Assembly (NCBI GenBank): GCA_027924585.1
Contig: BSBM01000007.1
Coordinates: 7,270,001-7,334,000, forward strand
Origin: Larix kaempferi
Lineage: Eukaryota > Streptophyta > Pinopsida > Pinales > Pinaceae
Length of the DNA stretch: 64,000 bases
Reading direction: 5' to 3'
Part shown: positions 12,258-24,981 of the stretch, in pieces
How the letters are laid out: each line of letters opens with the position of its first letter
How positions within the stretch are numbered: position 1 is the first letter of the stretch
The notes under the pieces: model-generated
Seen by the model: only the letters and a program-made list of their open reading frames with translations
The model's database searches: none
What the model was told of the DNA's origin: nothing
Program-made: the position numbers and the translations under genes

Positions 12258-15200
12258 TGTGACATCCCCAAATAAAACGAGTTAGTAAATCTGGTAAAAT
12301 TTAAAAAATTTCTTCCATTATATAATTAACGAAATAAATGTATTGCCATAACGTCAATGGTCTCTGCAAAGAAATGTACTTGTGGGAGGAATAAAAGTCC
12401 GACATGCTTCAGTAAATAAAATGACAATACAAAATGATTATTATACCCCCATGTTACACAGCATAGGCCGAACAATGATATATTTTAAATAGCAACCATA
12501 ATCAATTACCAAGAATTTCATTTGATACAAAATAACCATATACATAACAACATCACCATTAAAATCATACATATGAACGAGATGAGATATACCGTGGTTC
12601 ACCCCATCCTTGGGCTACGTCCACAAAACCGTCATATCTTTATTCATCAATAAAGAAGGATTCTGCAAGGCAACTTTTACAATCTTTGCATTTTCACTTT
12701 CTCCGGGTATTCTATCAACCAGATTTAAAAGTGATTTTAAAAGTAACTTGAACATAGATGAATTACCATATCCTTTTCCTCACTAAGCATTCTAGTTAAC
12801 ATAACACTTTCTTTAGCAATACAATCATAATATAAGGGGCTTCAACCCTTATACTATCCCCTCCAATGCATACTATGTAAGTCAAGTTGAAGCTTTCTAT
12901 AATAACAATAAAATTTATGACCCTTTATCGATTATAAAATTCACTTTCACTTAAGGATTAGCATGAGGGTTTTAACCTCTTCACCCCTTTCACATAAAAT
13001 ACTTATAGGTCGAATCCTCTTAAATATTTCACCTATCGACCAGAAATAACTTAACAAAAACTGATTACCATCAGAAGAAAAAATAGAGTCTGCCTACTTA
13101 ACAACAACACAAAACATTCCTTTCCAAAAATGCGAGCTCTAGGATCGATTCTCACTGGGGAGGGATCACCCTAATCTATTCATATAAAAAATACATAACC
13201 TCACATAGACATCTATGAATAACCGGGTTCAAGGTTCGATTCGTCAATTGATTTATAAGTTTATATATCAATTTATAAATGAAGGTACTGTCCAAATCGC
13301 ACAGGCAGAGTACATACTAATGTATCTACAATATTTACTGGGGTAGTTCCAGATCGCATCATTATGATCTCAACATATATATATAAACCTATATATATAA
13401 TTTAGTGTGCTATCCAAATCGCATAAGCAGAATGTATAAATATGTAACTAAAATATTTTAATGAATACTCGAGGTTTATCTCTAGACAATGATCTAGAGA
13501 AGAGACTTTGATACGAAAACAGAGCTATCGTTCCCTCCAGGTATAAGCAAATATAAGAGACCACAGTTTCACACAATAACAATCAATGGAAAGTTACAAA
13601 TGCATTTTCATATATCTCTAAAGGTCTACGAATTCAGGAAGGAGAACATTTGTTTTCAGGCATAAGCAAGAAATGGCATAGATCACGCTCTCAGTATGGC
13701 AATACAGATCTGAAAATATATTATGATTTTCAAGCAGAACTATCCTCCACTATAAGCAAAGAAAAATGGTCTTGCTCAGAAAAGCAATACAGCAATGAAC
13801 AGAGTTAAAATTTTGAGTCCAAACATGAATTAGCAGGGCAGGTTTGGACCCTTAGCGGCCGTCATAACTCCTTCCTCTGCACACAACATGCATCTATACA
13901 TAATACATATATAAACTCAATATAAAAACCAAACACGAATTAGTAGGGCAGGTTCAGACGCTTTATGGCCATCCTAACTCCTTCGATCTACCTAACACCA
14001 AACATAAGAGTTATATAACCCAAAAAATGTTTCACGCCCTAACACAAACTTACCCAAAAGGAGATTGGCTCTAACTCAGAATAGGGAACTCACTCGTGCC
14101 CTTTCCCGCACAACAAGCAATAATAACTTGCTAGACAACAACTAGAATCAGGCTCTTTCTCTACGTTGTCGTTGCAGTAAATAATACATTCGTCGACCAG
14201 AAAAAGTAAACAATATACAAATCTCTGCTATCAGTCGAACAGTTCGATATCCGGCTCTATTTTAAACCAAAGGTCAGAAGACCTAGCAGTATCAAATCTT
14301 AAGTAGAGATCGGTATCCACATAGCTCTCTAATTAAAAATCACATTCAGAAATCCATGATGTGGATCCTTCTCCTCCGAGAGCGATCCCAATATTCAAAC
14401 TCAGATTCAAAAAGAAAACAGTCAACAATCCGCATTGGGTTGATCCTTCTCCATTGAGAGAAATCCCCAATATTGAAGCATAGATTCAATAAAAGAAAAT
14501 GCAGTTAATTCATCCCACTCAATACAGCCTACAGACATTAATCTATGAGAGGAAGCATTCTAATGATGATCCGTCCAGTCGATAACAAGGTAAGGGATTT
14601 CCCCGATTAGCACTTCTAAAAACTAAAACTCCATAAAATTCTCGATCATATATCGATCCCTACCCGCTTCCTCACGCATAGGTACCACGATACATAAATT
14701 AAATCTGGGATCAAGCTCCGCAGCTATCCCCTCCTCAGATGTTTTTCCAAAAATCCCCCCATGCCCGCCATGGTAACCCCCTTCTTATGTCCTTGGAATT
14801 CCCATCGCCCAAGTGCAAAAATGGATCCAAACAATCTACCTTGCATTAAGGAAACAAGTGTCATCTTTGTTTAAGTTTTTGGCGTTCCATTAGAGAGGCA
14901 ACTTCGCTTAAATATCTCCACAAGCTCCTCCATAATGCACACATAACGAGGAGTGACCCAAGTCGGCACTTATTGAAATCCCCTATTTTTATGGGGTGTT
15001 GTCCCAAGACATAACTCCTTCGTGTAAGTGGTCGATGATCACAACGTTAGATAACTCGAGAAGTAAAAGGATAAACATATGGGAGAAGCCTCCTCAATTT
15101 GTTTTTTCCAATATAAGGATCAATGAATAGGAAATTCAATCCTAACTAAGCTTCACTATCTTACCCACCCCATTCACCGGGGTTTCCTTGGTGGAAAACC

Positions 15201-15342
15201 TTAGTTAAAAGGTTCTATATCTTAGGAAAGTCCATGGATATTTACGGATATTTTATTCCATACCCTTTTCTTATTCCATACCCTATTGTTATAAATCTAA
15301 TCAATACAAGTATGCGGTAATCTTAATATGATAGTTGTTCCT

Positions 15343-15380
<38 letters not shown>

Positions 15381-15919
15381 TACTAAGTTATGTTGGTGTC
15401 ATGATACTTTTCTAGGAAAATATCCCTCTTTCACCTTCTTAGTTAGGTCAATCATTTCTTGTTTATCTTTGGCTAGGTTATAACATCGATACCCTAACAC
15501 ATATAAGTGTATACTAAAATTTAAGCTCAAGGATAAGTCATTTTAAATAATTCTCATCAATTTCATCTTTTCCCCTTTTCCACCTTTTCAAAGGTGGTTG
15601 TAACATAGCCCTCTTAGCTTCCTTTCTTTTCTTTCGATGTTCTTAGGTTAAGTTTCTGGCACCCTCTTAGTACTAATTATGGTTATCATAATAGTTAATA
15701 TTTATATTAAGATATCACCTAAACTTCATGTTACTAGGTGATCATCCTTAGTTTAGTCCCATAGATTTATAATACCATTTTAAAACTTAGAAAAATATCA
15801 TGATGATACTTTCAAGGTCCACTGGTGGGGCCTTGGCCTTGAGCTCCTCACCAGGCCTCATACTTAGTTTTACGATACTCATTTATAAATCTGATAGGGA
15901 TAGAGAGGGGGATATTACA
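12258..15919 (-). repeat. LARD-B 5' LTR (right copy)
   Basis: It starts TGTAATATCC at 15919 on the minus strand and ends with GTCACA at 12258, about 3660 bp. It is nearly identical to 5502-9151; the largest visible difference is the (AT)n tract at 15345-15378, which is about twice as long. The right flank, starting GATTA at 15920, is gypsy-1 LTR. Confidence 0.88.
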
Positions 15920-18900
15920 GATTATGTAAGATGAAATGAATAAAATATTTCTATGTATTTTTTCCCATGCTAATGGATCTGGATCGTACTCAAGTACAAA
16001 GAAGAAATTAAGGTAGATAAATTGATAGGCAAATTGCCAAGTGAATGAGGAGATCAACCCTGTTATATTTTGTTAGTTTTTCCTACCATTAATATTTTGT
16101 ATCAAATAACATAATTCTATGTCTTTCTCTTATCATTCTTTTTATTAGTTAGATATTTTAGGTTCACTGTATTTCTTTCATTAGGAGGTATTGAATTTAA
16201 CAACTGCAAAAACATTTATTTTCTAAGTTATCCCTTAGTGTTAGCAAGTATATTTATCATAAAAATAAACAGTTTTCATATCTAAGTATAGAAATTATCT
16301 TTCTGTTATACAGTATTTAGGAAACTATAACAACTATAAATTAAATAGCATCATCAAACATTTGATCTCATTTCTCTTTCGACGGTAATAGATTAGTCTA
16401 GGGTTTATGCAATTTTCATGTCATCTTTCTAACTTTTGCAGCACTTTCTATTTTCATTTCCTATTTAATATTTGGTGCAAAAATATCTGTAGTATCTAGT
16501 ATTTTAGATTTGGAAGACAAGATTCGGTCAAACTCTTAACATATCATAAGAATCCCATAAACATAAATTATAACAGTTTTGTCAAACATTCTAAACACAA
16601 GGCAGAAACCCTAAAACACTTAAACATCCTTTTCAGTATCATTTCTTTATGCAACGAAGCTATTAAGGACTTTTGTAAAACAGTATCAAAGATGGTGAAA
16701 TCACATTTATTTTTATGGTCAATTGACCAAGGGTAAATACCCTCTCGGCGAAAATCCTTCTCACATATTCAAATAAAAATTGGCTCTGGTACTAATCCCT
16801 TAGTTAGGGTTGGAACCATGGAGTTCACAAGAATTCGTAAGTCTCGACATCTTCTTAACCAGTGGCCAAGCCACCTAGGTAATCTTTTAAATTTTTATAT
16901 TTTAAAAACACAGAACTGCACCATTACTGTATGTAAAATCGTAACATTGTATTTTCATTAATACATCGAAGGGTTCATCCCTTAAGTCCAATACATATAA
17001 GTAAATGGTAAGGTGCATTAATGTATGTAAAATCGTAACATTGTATTTTCATAAATACATCCAAGGGTTCATCCTTTAAGTCCAATGCATATAAGTAAAT
17101 GCTAAAACAAAACACGGCTAGGCCGGTTTGGAGAACAAGCTGAGATATTCATCCTTTGTCCTAAAACGTAGACATTATAAATTATTACATTATGACTAAA
17201 CAATGCCACGACCAAGCATCAAACTCTTGACGAGCAGTAGACATCGGAAAACCATGCCAGGGAACCTTTAGGGAGATTGCACCACCGAAGCTTACCACGC
17301 CGAGCGAGCAAGTATCTTCCCACCAAACATCCATCTCTACAATTCTTTAACACACTTTCAACTTTAAATAATTACAAAATAACTCTCCATTGAGTTCAAA
17401 CACTTTACCTTTCATTTCAGAAACACTAAATTTGGATGCCGACAGCAACGAAGTCACGATCATCTAGTAGTCGCAACAGAGGAAGGTTCATATGCCAGGA
17501 ACTCACCGATTTCTTTCATTCAAGACTTAATACCACTAGTTCAATTTTCGAACCCTAAACATAACAGAAAACCCCGAGAACTATCCCTCTAAATGCACAG
17601 CAAATGCTGCTGGATGAGTAACACTCAAACCTCATTTAAAAAGAACCTGAACTCATCAAGATTTAGCCACAGGTCTCACCATCGACCTCGGAGGTAAACT
17701 TCGCACAGCTCGACATGCCAACAGTGTTCACACAAGATCTTCACATAGCACCTATTACTTGGACAGCTTCACGTAGTACCTATTACTTGGACAGCTAGCT
17801 GGACATTCCACTGAAGATTTGGATGGAAGCTTTAAGGATCAGTTCAGTCACGTTATCAACAACCAGTGCCGGACTGCAGAGAAGTTAAGATCTGTCAACC
17901 TCCGCCATTAACATATTGGCACAATTTACATAGTGTAAATGCTCACATTATAAAGGTTCAATTTTGTTATTTGCATAGTATGGGATCTAGGGTTTTGTAT
18001 GATATCAATGTTTAGTAATCTTTCCATTGTATAGTTACAATCACATAGTTAGTATATGCAATTTTATGTTTAGCATAGGTCGTATTATTATAAGGCATGT
18101 GGTATTAGTTAACTAGGATTGAAATCAATACATGTGCATCTTAACTTTATGATATCACTACCCTAATCACATTGATACACTATGTTAGTATATAGTATGA
18201 ATTTTTAACGTGGAAATGTTCCAATCCCTTAGTTTCACCATTATTACATTAGAACATCAGTTATAGTGAAGGTTACACTACATCAAACCTTGTCACAATG
18301 ATAAATACCATCACTTACTTATTGAAATATAAAAAGCTATCGTAAATATTTCGATGACTCTAGCTAATGCATGCATTTAAATATAAAAAGACGGCCCATA
18401 ATACTATGATATAGATCAACATATCATCAGAACTTTCACATAATAAATAATGATGATTTGATAGTATCCCAATGGGAATGATAGCGGAATATTAATTGCA
18501 TTTATACATTGTAATTTAACCCGTAATTAATAGTTTGCGTAGTATGTATTCTTTTTCCATTTCAATGTTACAATAGAAGGCTGGTGTAGGGTTAACAACA
18601 ACGACTTTTGCATTCTATAGAAATTATTAAGTTGGTAATGTTGAACCAGAAATTGAAGACTCATACCATCAATAAACATTCATGTACAGAAATACTTCTT
18701 GTTATCTTAATGCATTTTGAAGGCTAGCTGAAACACTTTTAGAATTTCTCGAAGAATAGGCATTGTTGTAATAACTCTTATTTGTCATTCTGCTAAAAAA
18801 GGAAACAGGATTTAAATGCTTTAGCTATATAGCTAAATAAACCTCGGGGCACCCTGTAGGAACCCCTTCATTAACATTCAAAAAAAACTGTAGATGATTA

Positions 18901-19126
18901 ACACGAAAACTGTACTGCAAGAGAATTCAAATACTGTTTAGAGAATTACTTTTTAACATAGAGGAACTCTCGTCATAATTTGTTTAAGAGATTTGGAAAG
19001 CATCATTATCGTTAAGTTGTTTTAGTTAAGTGATTTATCCATTGCTTTGTTTCAGTAATTTGCAATTCCAGCATTTAATGTTAAAGTCAAAAAATTTTAT
19101 TTTGGGGAAATTTTAGGGATGTTACA
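15920..19126 (+). repeat. gypsy-1 3' LTR, remaining 3.2 kb
   Basis: It aligns with the gypsy-2 5' LTR from about 36979 to 40452. Shared landmarks include a CCCATGC-AATGGATCTG block near 15965 and the terminal GGGATGTTACA at 19116-19126. No coding sequence is present. The promoter part of the LTR, with its TATA box, was lost in the gap at the LARD-B insertion. Confidence 0.85.
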
Positions 19127-19960
19127 AGTTCCCCCTTTTTCACTGCCTTCTGGCTTTGAATAATTTCATTGTATGAAGGTGAAGGTTCTTGATTCGCAGT
19201 TGTTGACTTTCTTTTGTCTTTGGTTGAAGCTCAGATGCTCTTGACTGTAAGTTGCTAGGGTTTCATAAATTTTTGTTTTCAGTTTCAAAATTGTGTCCAT
19301 GTACAAATTCTGTTTTTTTTCCTATGTGGACAGGGGTATCACTAAAAGAACTATGATAAATAGTTCATTTAAAGAGACGGCGTCCTGGAGAGAATATTTC
19401 ATAACTCATATGTGTTGAGTGCAAAAATTCGAGACAGAATATCTTATTTATTTATATGATTATATTTCACATGTACTGTGCAAACAACAAGTGAATAACA
19501 ATTAACTTATCATCCTGTTCTGATCGTTATGCAGAGAAAGTAAACAATAGAATTTAGTCTTACCTTCTTTTTTTTCCAAGACATTTAAAATAGGGTGCTA
19601 TAAAAACTTAATTTTCGTAATTGAAAACTATCCCCTCAGCTATTGATTATGAAATTCTAGCTCCAATATATAACTGAAATCAATGTATAAATGGCATACA
19701 TACACAACCGTACATTTATTGATTCTATAGGATAGACACTGAACTACACTACACACACAAATTCCCAGCTTGTGATTAAACGCCGATATATATAGTCAAA
19801 TCAAATATTTAGACAGTGAGCATCCAACGTCCCCTTGACCGATAAAATAATAGGTCGTATCAGTCTACCACAAGTCAAAAGCTAGAAGTTAAACAAAACT
19901 AGAAGTTAAATAGAACCCGTGAAGGAGATGGATAAAAAAGTCAAAATACAAATCACTCAA
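19127..19960. other. Unassigned non-coding stretch
   Basis: No open reading frame of note and no repeat boundary was recognised. It begins directly after the end of the gypsy-1 LTR and so should hold the 3' target duplication, but the 5' partner is outside the window. Confidence 0.5.
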
Positions 19961-22020
19961 CTCTATACTCTATATTTAATTAGCACAATTACATTTTGAA
20001 AGATAATTAAGAATTTAAATTAACATATATATATTATTGAGAAATTATTCTATTGTAATGTAATATTACCAGGATAAATTTGATATCTAAATTTCCAAAC
20101 TAAAAAGAAAATCTTTTAATATTTAATATTTAAGATTAAGAAACTCTTATTTAAATTATAAAACAATTTACCATAATATAATACAACAAAAAAGTATAAC
20201 AAAATTATAAATAACCAAAATATTTTGGATACTATCTCCACCACAATGCAAAGCACTTAAATTACTTAATTATATATTAAAATTAAGTATGTTTAATTAA
20301 AAGTAAAATCCTTTAATTTTTAAGATTCTGAAGTGTATTTTAATCCTTTAATATTATGGAGTATTTAAATTATTGAATAAATTAGGGTTTAGCATTAAGA
20401 ATAAAAATACATATTTTTGAGGTGTGTATCACATTTTTGTTTAATTGAATTGTATTTAGTTCCACATTTTACTTAAACACAATAAAATAATTTTACCTTT
20501 TTGTTATATTGGAAAGATTTCAACTTTTTTATTTTGTTTTTAGTAAAATAAATATTTTAAAGTTAACACAATTATATAATTTTTTGTTTTAAATTTAATT
20601 GTATCTCTTATATAGTAAAACAAATTGTTATAAAATTTAAAATAATTATATATTGAAATTATTTAAAGTATGTTTAATCATAAATATTTGTAAATGAAAC
20701 AATTATATAAATATAATCTAACTATATTTATATAAATCATTATTAAATTATGTAATTAAAATGATGTAAATTATGTATTTTTAAAAATTCATATTAATGT
20801 AAATTATAGTAAAAGTAATTCAAATTTATATTGGAATATTTAATATAATATTTAAATTATAGTAAAAAGTATATAATGTCACATTTTAATATGGTTTATA
20901 TGTGTGAAAGTATTTGAATTTGGAATAATTTAGTTTGTCAATATTAAAAATGAATTCTGATTTTTAATACAAAATTGATAACGTAATATGATTTACAAAA
21001 TACTTTAGTATATAGATTTATAAAAAAATTAAACCAACACTGTAAGAAAAAATTACAATATACTAATTTATAAGAAAAATTATATAAAAAAAATTATATA
21101 AATCTTATAAAAAATATGTGTTTCCCAATTTACATTATATGACAAGTAATTCAAATTTACATTGCGACATCCACTCTAACATGTAAATTATATTAAAACT
21201 ATACAATGTTACTTTTCAATATGGACTATATTTAGTGCTAAAGTATTTGAATTGATTTAATTTGAAAATATTAAAAGAAAATTTATATTTAATTCAAAGA
21301 TAATATTTTATTAAACTATTTAAATTAATTAATTTGAAAATATTAAAAGAATTTATATTTTAATTCAAAGATAATATTTACTAATATGGATTTCTTGCTA
21401 ATCCTTATTTTAACATGGTCTAGAAAATAATACACTATATACATTCATAAATAATAATTGTAAACATTATAAGAAATGTGTGTCTAGGTTTTTTTTGAAA
21501 TCATATCATTTTCACTTTTCTTATCAATTTGAGTTGTAAACTAAGTCAATTAACTCAAGATCATTAATTATAAAAATATATGTAAACATAATAAAAATTG
21601 TATAAATGTGTGTCTTTTTAAATCCTATCAATTTAAATTATATTAAGAGTAATTCATATTTACATTGAAAAATGCCATATGACATTTAAAATTATAGTAA
21701 AGTATATTTACACATTTCAATTTGCCTATATGTGTTTGAACTAGGGATAATTTAATTTGATGGTACAAAAATCGATTTCAATTTTCAAATCAAAGCTAAT
21801 ATCCTAACATGGCTTAGAAAAAATATAGTATATATATTTGTATAAAAAATGATCTAAACATCATAATAAATGTGTGTTATTTTAAATCATATACGTAAGT
21901 AACATAAGTAAATATAAAACATTCAATATTTTGATCTATGATCATTTTAATACTAAATAATCTAATGAGACCTAAACATAATTATAGATGACCATGTGTA
22001 AATGTGAATACTAGTGATAT
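19960..22020. repeat. AT-rich block with degenerate long-period repeats
   Basis: The sequence is very AT-rich. A recurring block begins GTAATTCA-ATTTA near 20811, 21145 and 21650. It is followed by similar strings in the same order: a GTCACATTTTAATATGG-like phrase, then TATTTGAATT, then a TAACATGGTCTAGAAAA-like phrase seen near 21412 and 21806. Spacing is irregular, about 330-500 bp. It may be a worn satellite or the remains of a non-coding element. Confidence 0.5.
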
Positions 22021-23010
22021 ATATAACAATTCAACCATACTCAAACATAGTAAACCCTTAACAACCATGCTCATCCATGAAAACATGTAATCAACCATAA
22101 TCAGCCATGGAAAACCATGGTTAACCATGAAAAATCATCATTGACTATAGACATACATAGTCAATAATCAACCATGGTCAACCATGAATAACCATGGTCA
22201 AGCATAGTGAACCATGGTCAACCAAAGTCAACAATGGTCAACCACAGTCAACCATGGTCAACCAAGAGTCACTATGGTCAACCATGAATAACCATGGTCA
22301 AGCATAGTGAACCACGGTCAACCAAATTCAACAATTGTCAACCAAACTCAACCATGGCCAACCAAGAGTCACCAAAGTCAACCATGGAAAACCAAAGTCA
22401 ACCACAAGTCTTTCATGGTCTACCATAGCAAACCAAAGTCAACTATGATCAACCAAAAGTCAACCATGGTTAGCCAAAGTTAAACATAGTTAGTCAAAGT
22501 CAACCATGGTCAACCGAACTAATCAATGATCAACCAGAGTAAACCAAAGTTAACCATAGTCAACCATGGTCAGCCAAAGTCAACAATGCTCACCCAAAGT
22601 CAACCATGAATAACCAAAGTCAACCATGGTTAACAAAAGTTAGCCAAAGTAAACCAAATTCATCCATAGTCGGTCATGGTCAACCAAAGTTAACCATTGT
22701 AAACAAAATTCAACCATCGTCAACCAAAAGTCAACCAAATTTAACCATGGTAAACCAAATTCAACCATGCTCACCCAAAATTCAACCAATGTTAACCATT
22801 GTATAATAAAGTCGACCATGGTTGGCCATGGTTGACTTTGGCCAACCATGGTCAACCAAATTTAACCATGGTAAGCCAATGTGAACCATTGTCAACTAAA
22901 GCCACCCATGGTCATCTGTAACTATAGTTGACTTTGGTAGACTTTAGTTGACCATGGTTGACCATTTGACTTTGGTTAAACATGGTTGAATTTGGTTGAC
23001 TATGGTTGAC
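22020..23010. repeat. Minisatellite of GTCAACCATG-type units, left part
   Basis: Units of about 10-12 bp alternate between ACCATGGTCA and ACCAAAGTCA, with CCATGG recurring throughout. The forward sense holds from about 22030 to 22810. A mixed zone follows, and from about 22920 to 23010 the units run in the reverse sense (GGTTGACCATGG). The array is interrupted at 23011 by gypsy-3 and continues at 29012. Confidence 0.9.
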
Positions 23011-23640
23011 TGTAACACCCCAAAAATCACAAAAATTTAAAATTTTTCTATGTGACAATAAATGCTATTTAATAGATGTAGAAATAGAACAATGCAAGAA
23101 ATGTTATCTTTCTGTACTGAATTAAATTACTGGTTGTTAGGGATCATGTGCAACTATGTAATAGCATGCAAATATATTGTTATTCGAAACTTTATGGAAT
23201 TACGATACATAACTCTACATGTGGGGTTGTGAGGAAGTGGGAAACCCTTGGTCGTAACATAGGCATATTAATGAAATGAATTGTGATCATAAATCACTAA
23301 CCGAACTATGGAGGTATCCTAACCAACCATGTTGAACACACTATGCTAGGTGTGGTTTACAACTACCAAGGTGTGATTCTAAAGTATTAAATGTCGTAAT
23401 GTGAATGTTATTAACATTGCAGGTTGGCAACTGTAACATGACCTGAGCATTGAATGTACACCACCATCGAGGTTAATGGAGTTCTGATGTGGAAAATTTG
23501 TAATGGGCTTCGTCCTAAGTTGACACCGTGATATAGCCCATTCTGTGGTGTGAAGTGTAGTCACGTAGTTCAGTTGCTGATGAGCTGGCTTTCCTTGGGT
23601 TCCAGAGTGGATCACCGTAACTTCTTGTGGCAGTTGCAAT
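23011..23640 (-). repeat. gypsy-3 3' LTR, truncated and internally deleted
   Basis: It aligns with the right LTR at 24982-25112 and then at about 25693-26200. It lacks about 580 bp between those segments and about 2.8 kb beyond them. The inner joint near 23135 and the joint to gag near 23640 both fall in short shared sequence. Confidence 0.88.
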
Positions 23641-24876
23641 CTGTTCTCTTGTGTGGTCTGCCACATTCATAACATTTGATAGGTCCTTTTTGCTCAGCAT
23701 ATCTGTTATTATTGTTGTTGTGATTATAGTTGTTGGGTACATTCTTTGCAGTAGAAGAGTTCTGAGACGCATTACCCCTGTATGTATTATTGTTAGAAAA
23801 ATTTATGTTAGGGAAATGTTTCTTGAAACTCCCAGAACTTTGATTAAAACTTTTCTTTTTATAATCAGGCTGGTTTGTTTTGATGCCCTTCCAGCCAGTT
23901 GTTCCTCCTCTTCTTCTGTTTTGATCAAAGCAGAAATTTGCCTTTCTCATAGCTTCCTCAAGTGTTGTAGGATTGTCATATTCTATTCTTTCTTTTATAT
24001 GGAATGGTAAGCAGCTGAGAAACCTTTGTACCTTTGGCTTCTCTTCAACCATGTACGATACATATCTCAGTAGACTGAGGAATTTGCTACACAATTCCTT
24101 CATGCTCATGGTGCCCAACTTCAGATCATAAAATTCCTTCGATTTATCCTCATAATATTGTTCTGACAAAAACTTTTTCTTGAATAACTTCTTGCACATA
24201 CTCCATCTTACATCTTTTTCTTTTAAACTTTTGATTCTTTTTAGATCCTGCCACCATATATCTGCCTTGCCTATCAGATTATAAATAGCCATCTTGGCTT
24301 TCAATTGAGAAGAGTAATCATATATATTAAAATATTTCTTCATTCCGGACAGCCAAGCTTCTGCTATTTCACCCTTCTCATTTTCGCCATTAAAAGTGGG
24401 TGGCTTAATTTTCCAGAAATATGTTCGTAATGCTTTTGCTTTCTCCTTCTTGAACAGAAATCACTATCACTGTTGTCCTCGTTAGAGTGATAATGACTTT
24501 GATGTGAATCAGAGGATGATCGGCTACCACTTTTATATTTTCTTGTCTTCTTATGCTTGTGTCTATGAGTCATTATGGCAGAATCAGATGGAATCTCTGA
24601 TTTTCTACCACTTTCCCCATTTTGGTATTTGTCCATTAAAATCTGATTTAATGTATCCTGCACTTTCACAATGCGCTCATTTTCTTCTTTGACTGTTTTT
24701 ATATCAGACTTCAGATCCTTTATGGTACGCATAAATTCAGAGGAATTGTTATTCAACTCAACATAGAAACCTTCTGGATTTTCATTAATACTAGGTTCAC
24801 GATGAGATGATTTTTCCTCTGCTGATTCTTCCAGTAACAACATACATGTAACACAATTTTTCAAACTGTACAACAC
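23641..24876 (-). pseudogene. gag: gypsy-3 gag (capsid plus zinc knuckle), one frameshift
   Basis: This is the Gag polyprotein of the same family as gypsy-2 gag. The N-terminal part (24876 to about 24400) has a Glu/Lys-rich, coiled-coil-like stretch and a Ser/His/Lys-rich region. A frameshift near 24400 joins it to the capsid domain (24343 downward) with the landmarks KKYFNIYDYSS, WWQDLKRIKS and FLSEQYYEDKSKEF. The zinc knuckle at about 23645-23685 is complete (C-x2-C-x3-H-x4-C). The reading then runs straight into LTR sequence and ends there. Apart from the frameshift no stop interrupts it, making this the best preserved gag in the window. The true start is uncertain because upstream sequence is also open. 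Confidence 0.88.
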
Positions 24877-24966
24877 AATTAAATTTTAAAAAGTTAGTAA
24901 ACATCTTTTTACATTCTATTTTATGTATTGTGCGCGTGAGCCTATTCAGGCCTAGTGTTTTAACCA

Positions 24967-24979
24967 CGCTCTAATACCA
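24967..24979 (-). promoter_or_regulatory. gypsy-3 primer-binding site
   Basis: The minus strand reads TGGTATTAGAGCG two bases from the LTR end, one base off the gypsy-2 site. It is the initiator tRNA-Met type. Confidence 0.8.
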
Positions 24980-24981
24980 CA

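Larger units (their letters stand above)
4071..15919 (-). mobile_element. LARD-B: non-coding long-LTR retrotransposon, LTR-interior-LTR-partial interior
   Basis: On the minus strand the order is LTR (15919-12258), primer site, interior (12257-9152), polypurine tract, LTR (9151-5502), primer site again, then a second partial interior (5501-4071) that ends abruptly. The two LTRs are about 3.65 kb and nearly identical, as are the two interior copies (4071-5501 and 10831-12257). No gag or pol domain was found in any frame. The element sits in the gypsy-1 3' LTR. A complete third LTR would be expected at the left end but is absent. LARD-type is a structural label: long LTRs, an internal region without coding, primer site and polypurine tract kept. 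Confidence 0.85.
1..19126 (+). mobile_element. gypsy-1: Ty3/gypsy chromovirus (Tekay/Del-like), 5' end outside window, split by LARD-B
   Basis: The element enters the window inside gag, runs through pol to a chromodomain ending near 3942, then a purine-rich tract (3969-3981) and a 3' LTR starting TGTCACATACCC at 3982. That LTR matches the gypsy-2 LTR for 89 bp, stops at 4070, and resumes at 15920-19126, ending GATGTTACA. Between the two pieces lies the minus-strand LARD-B. About 750 bp of LTR (equivalent to 36231-36978 of gypsy-2) is missing at the insertion. The Tekay/Del assignment rests on domain order, the C-terminal chromodomain and the LTR length of about 4 kb. The 5' LTR, primer site and gag start are not in the window. 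Confidence 0.9.

Noticed and set aside
22606-22855. Overlapping open stretches on both strands with repetitive peptides
   Set aside because: They are products of the short-unit minisatellite, whose units lack stop codons by chance in some frames.
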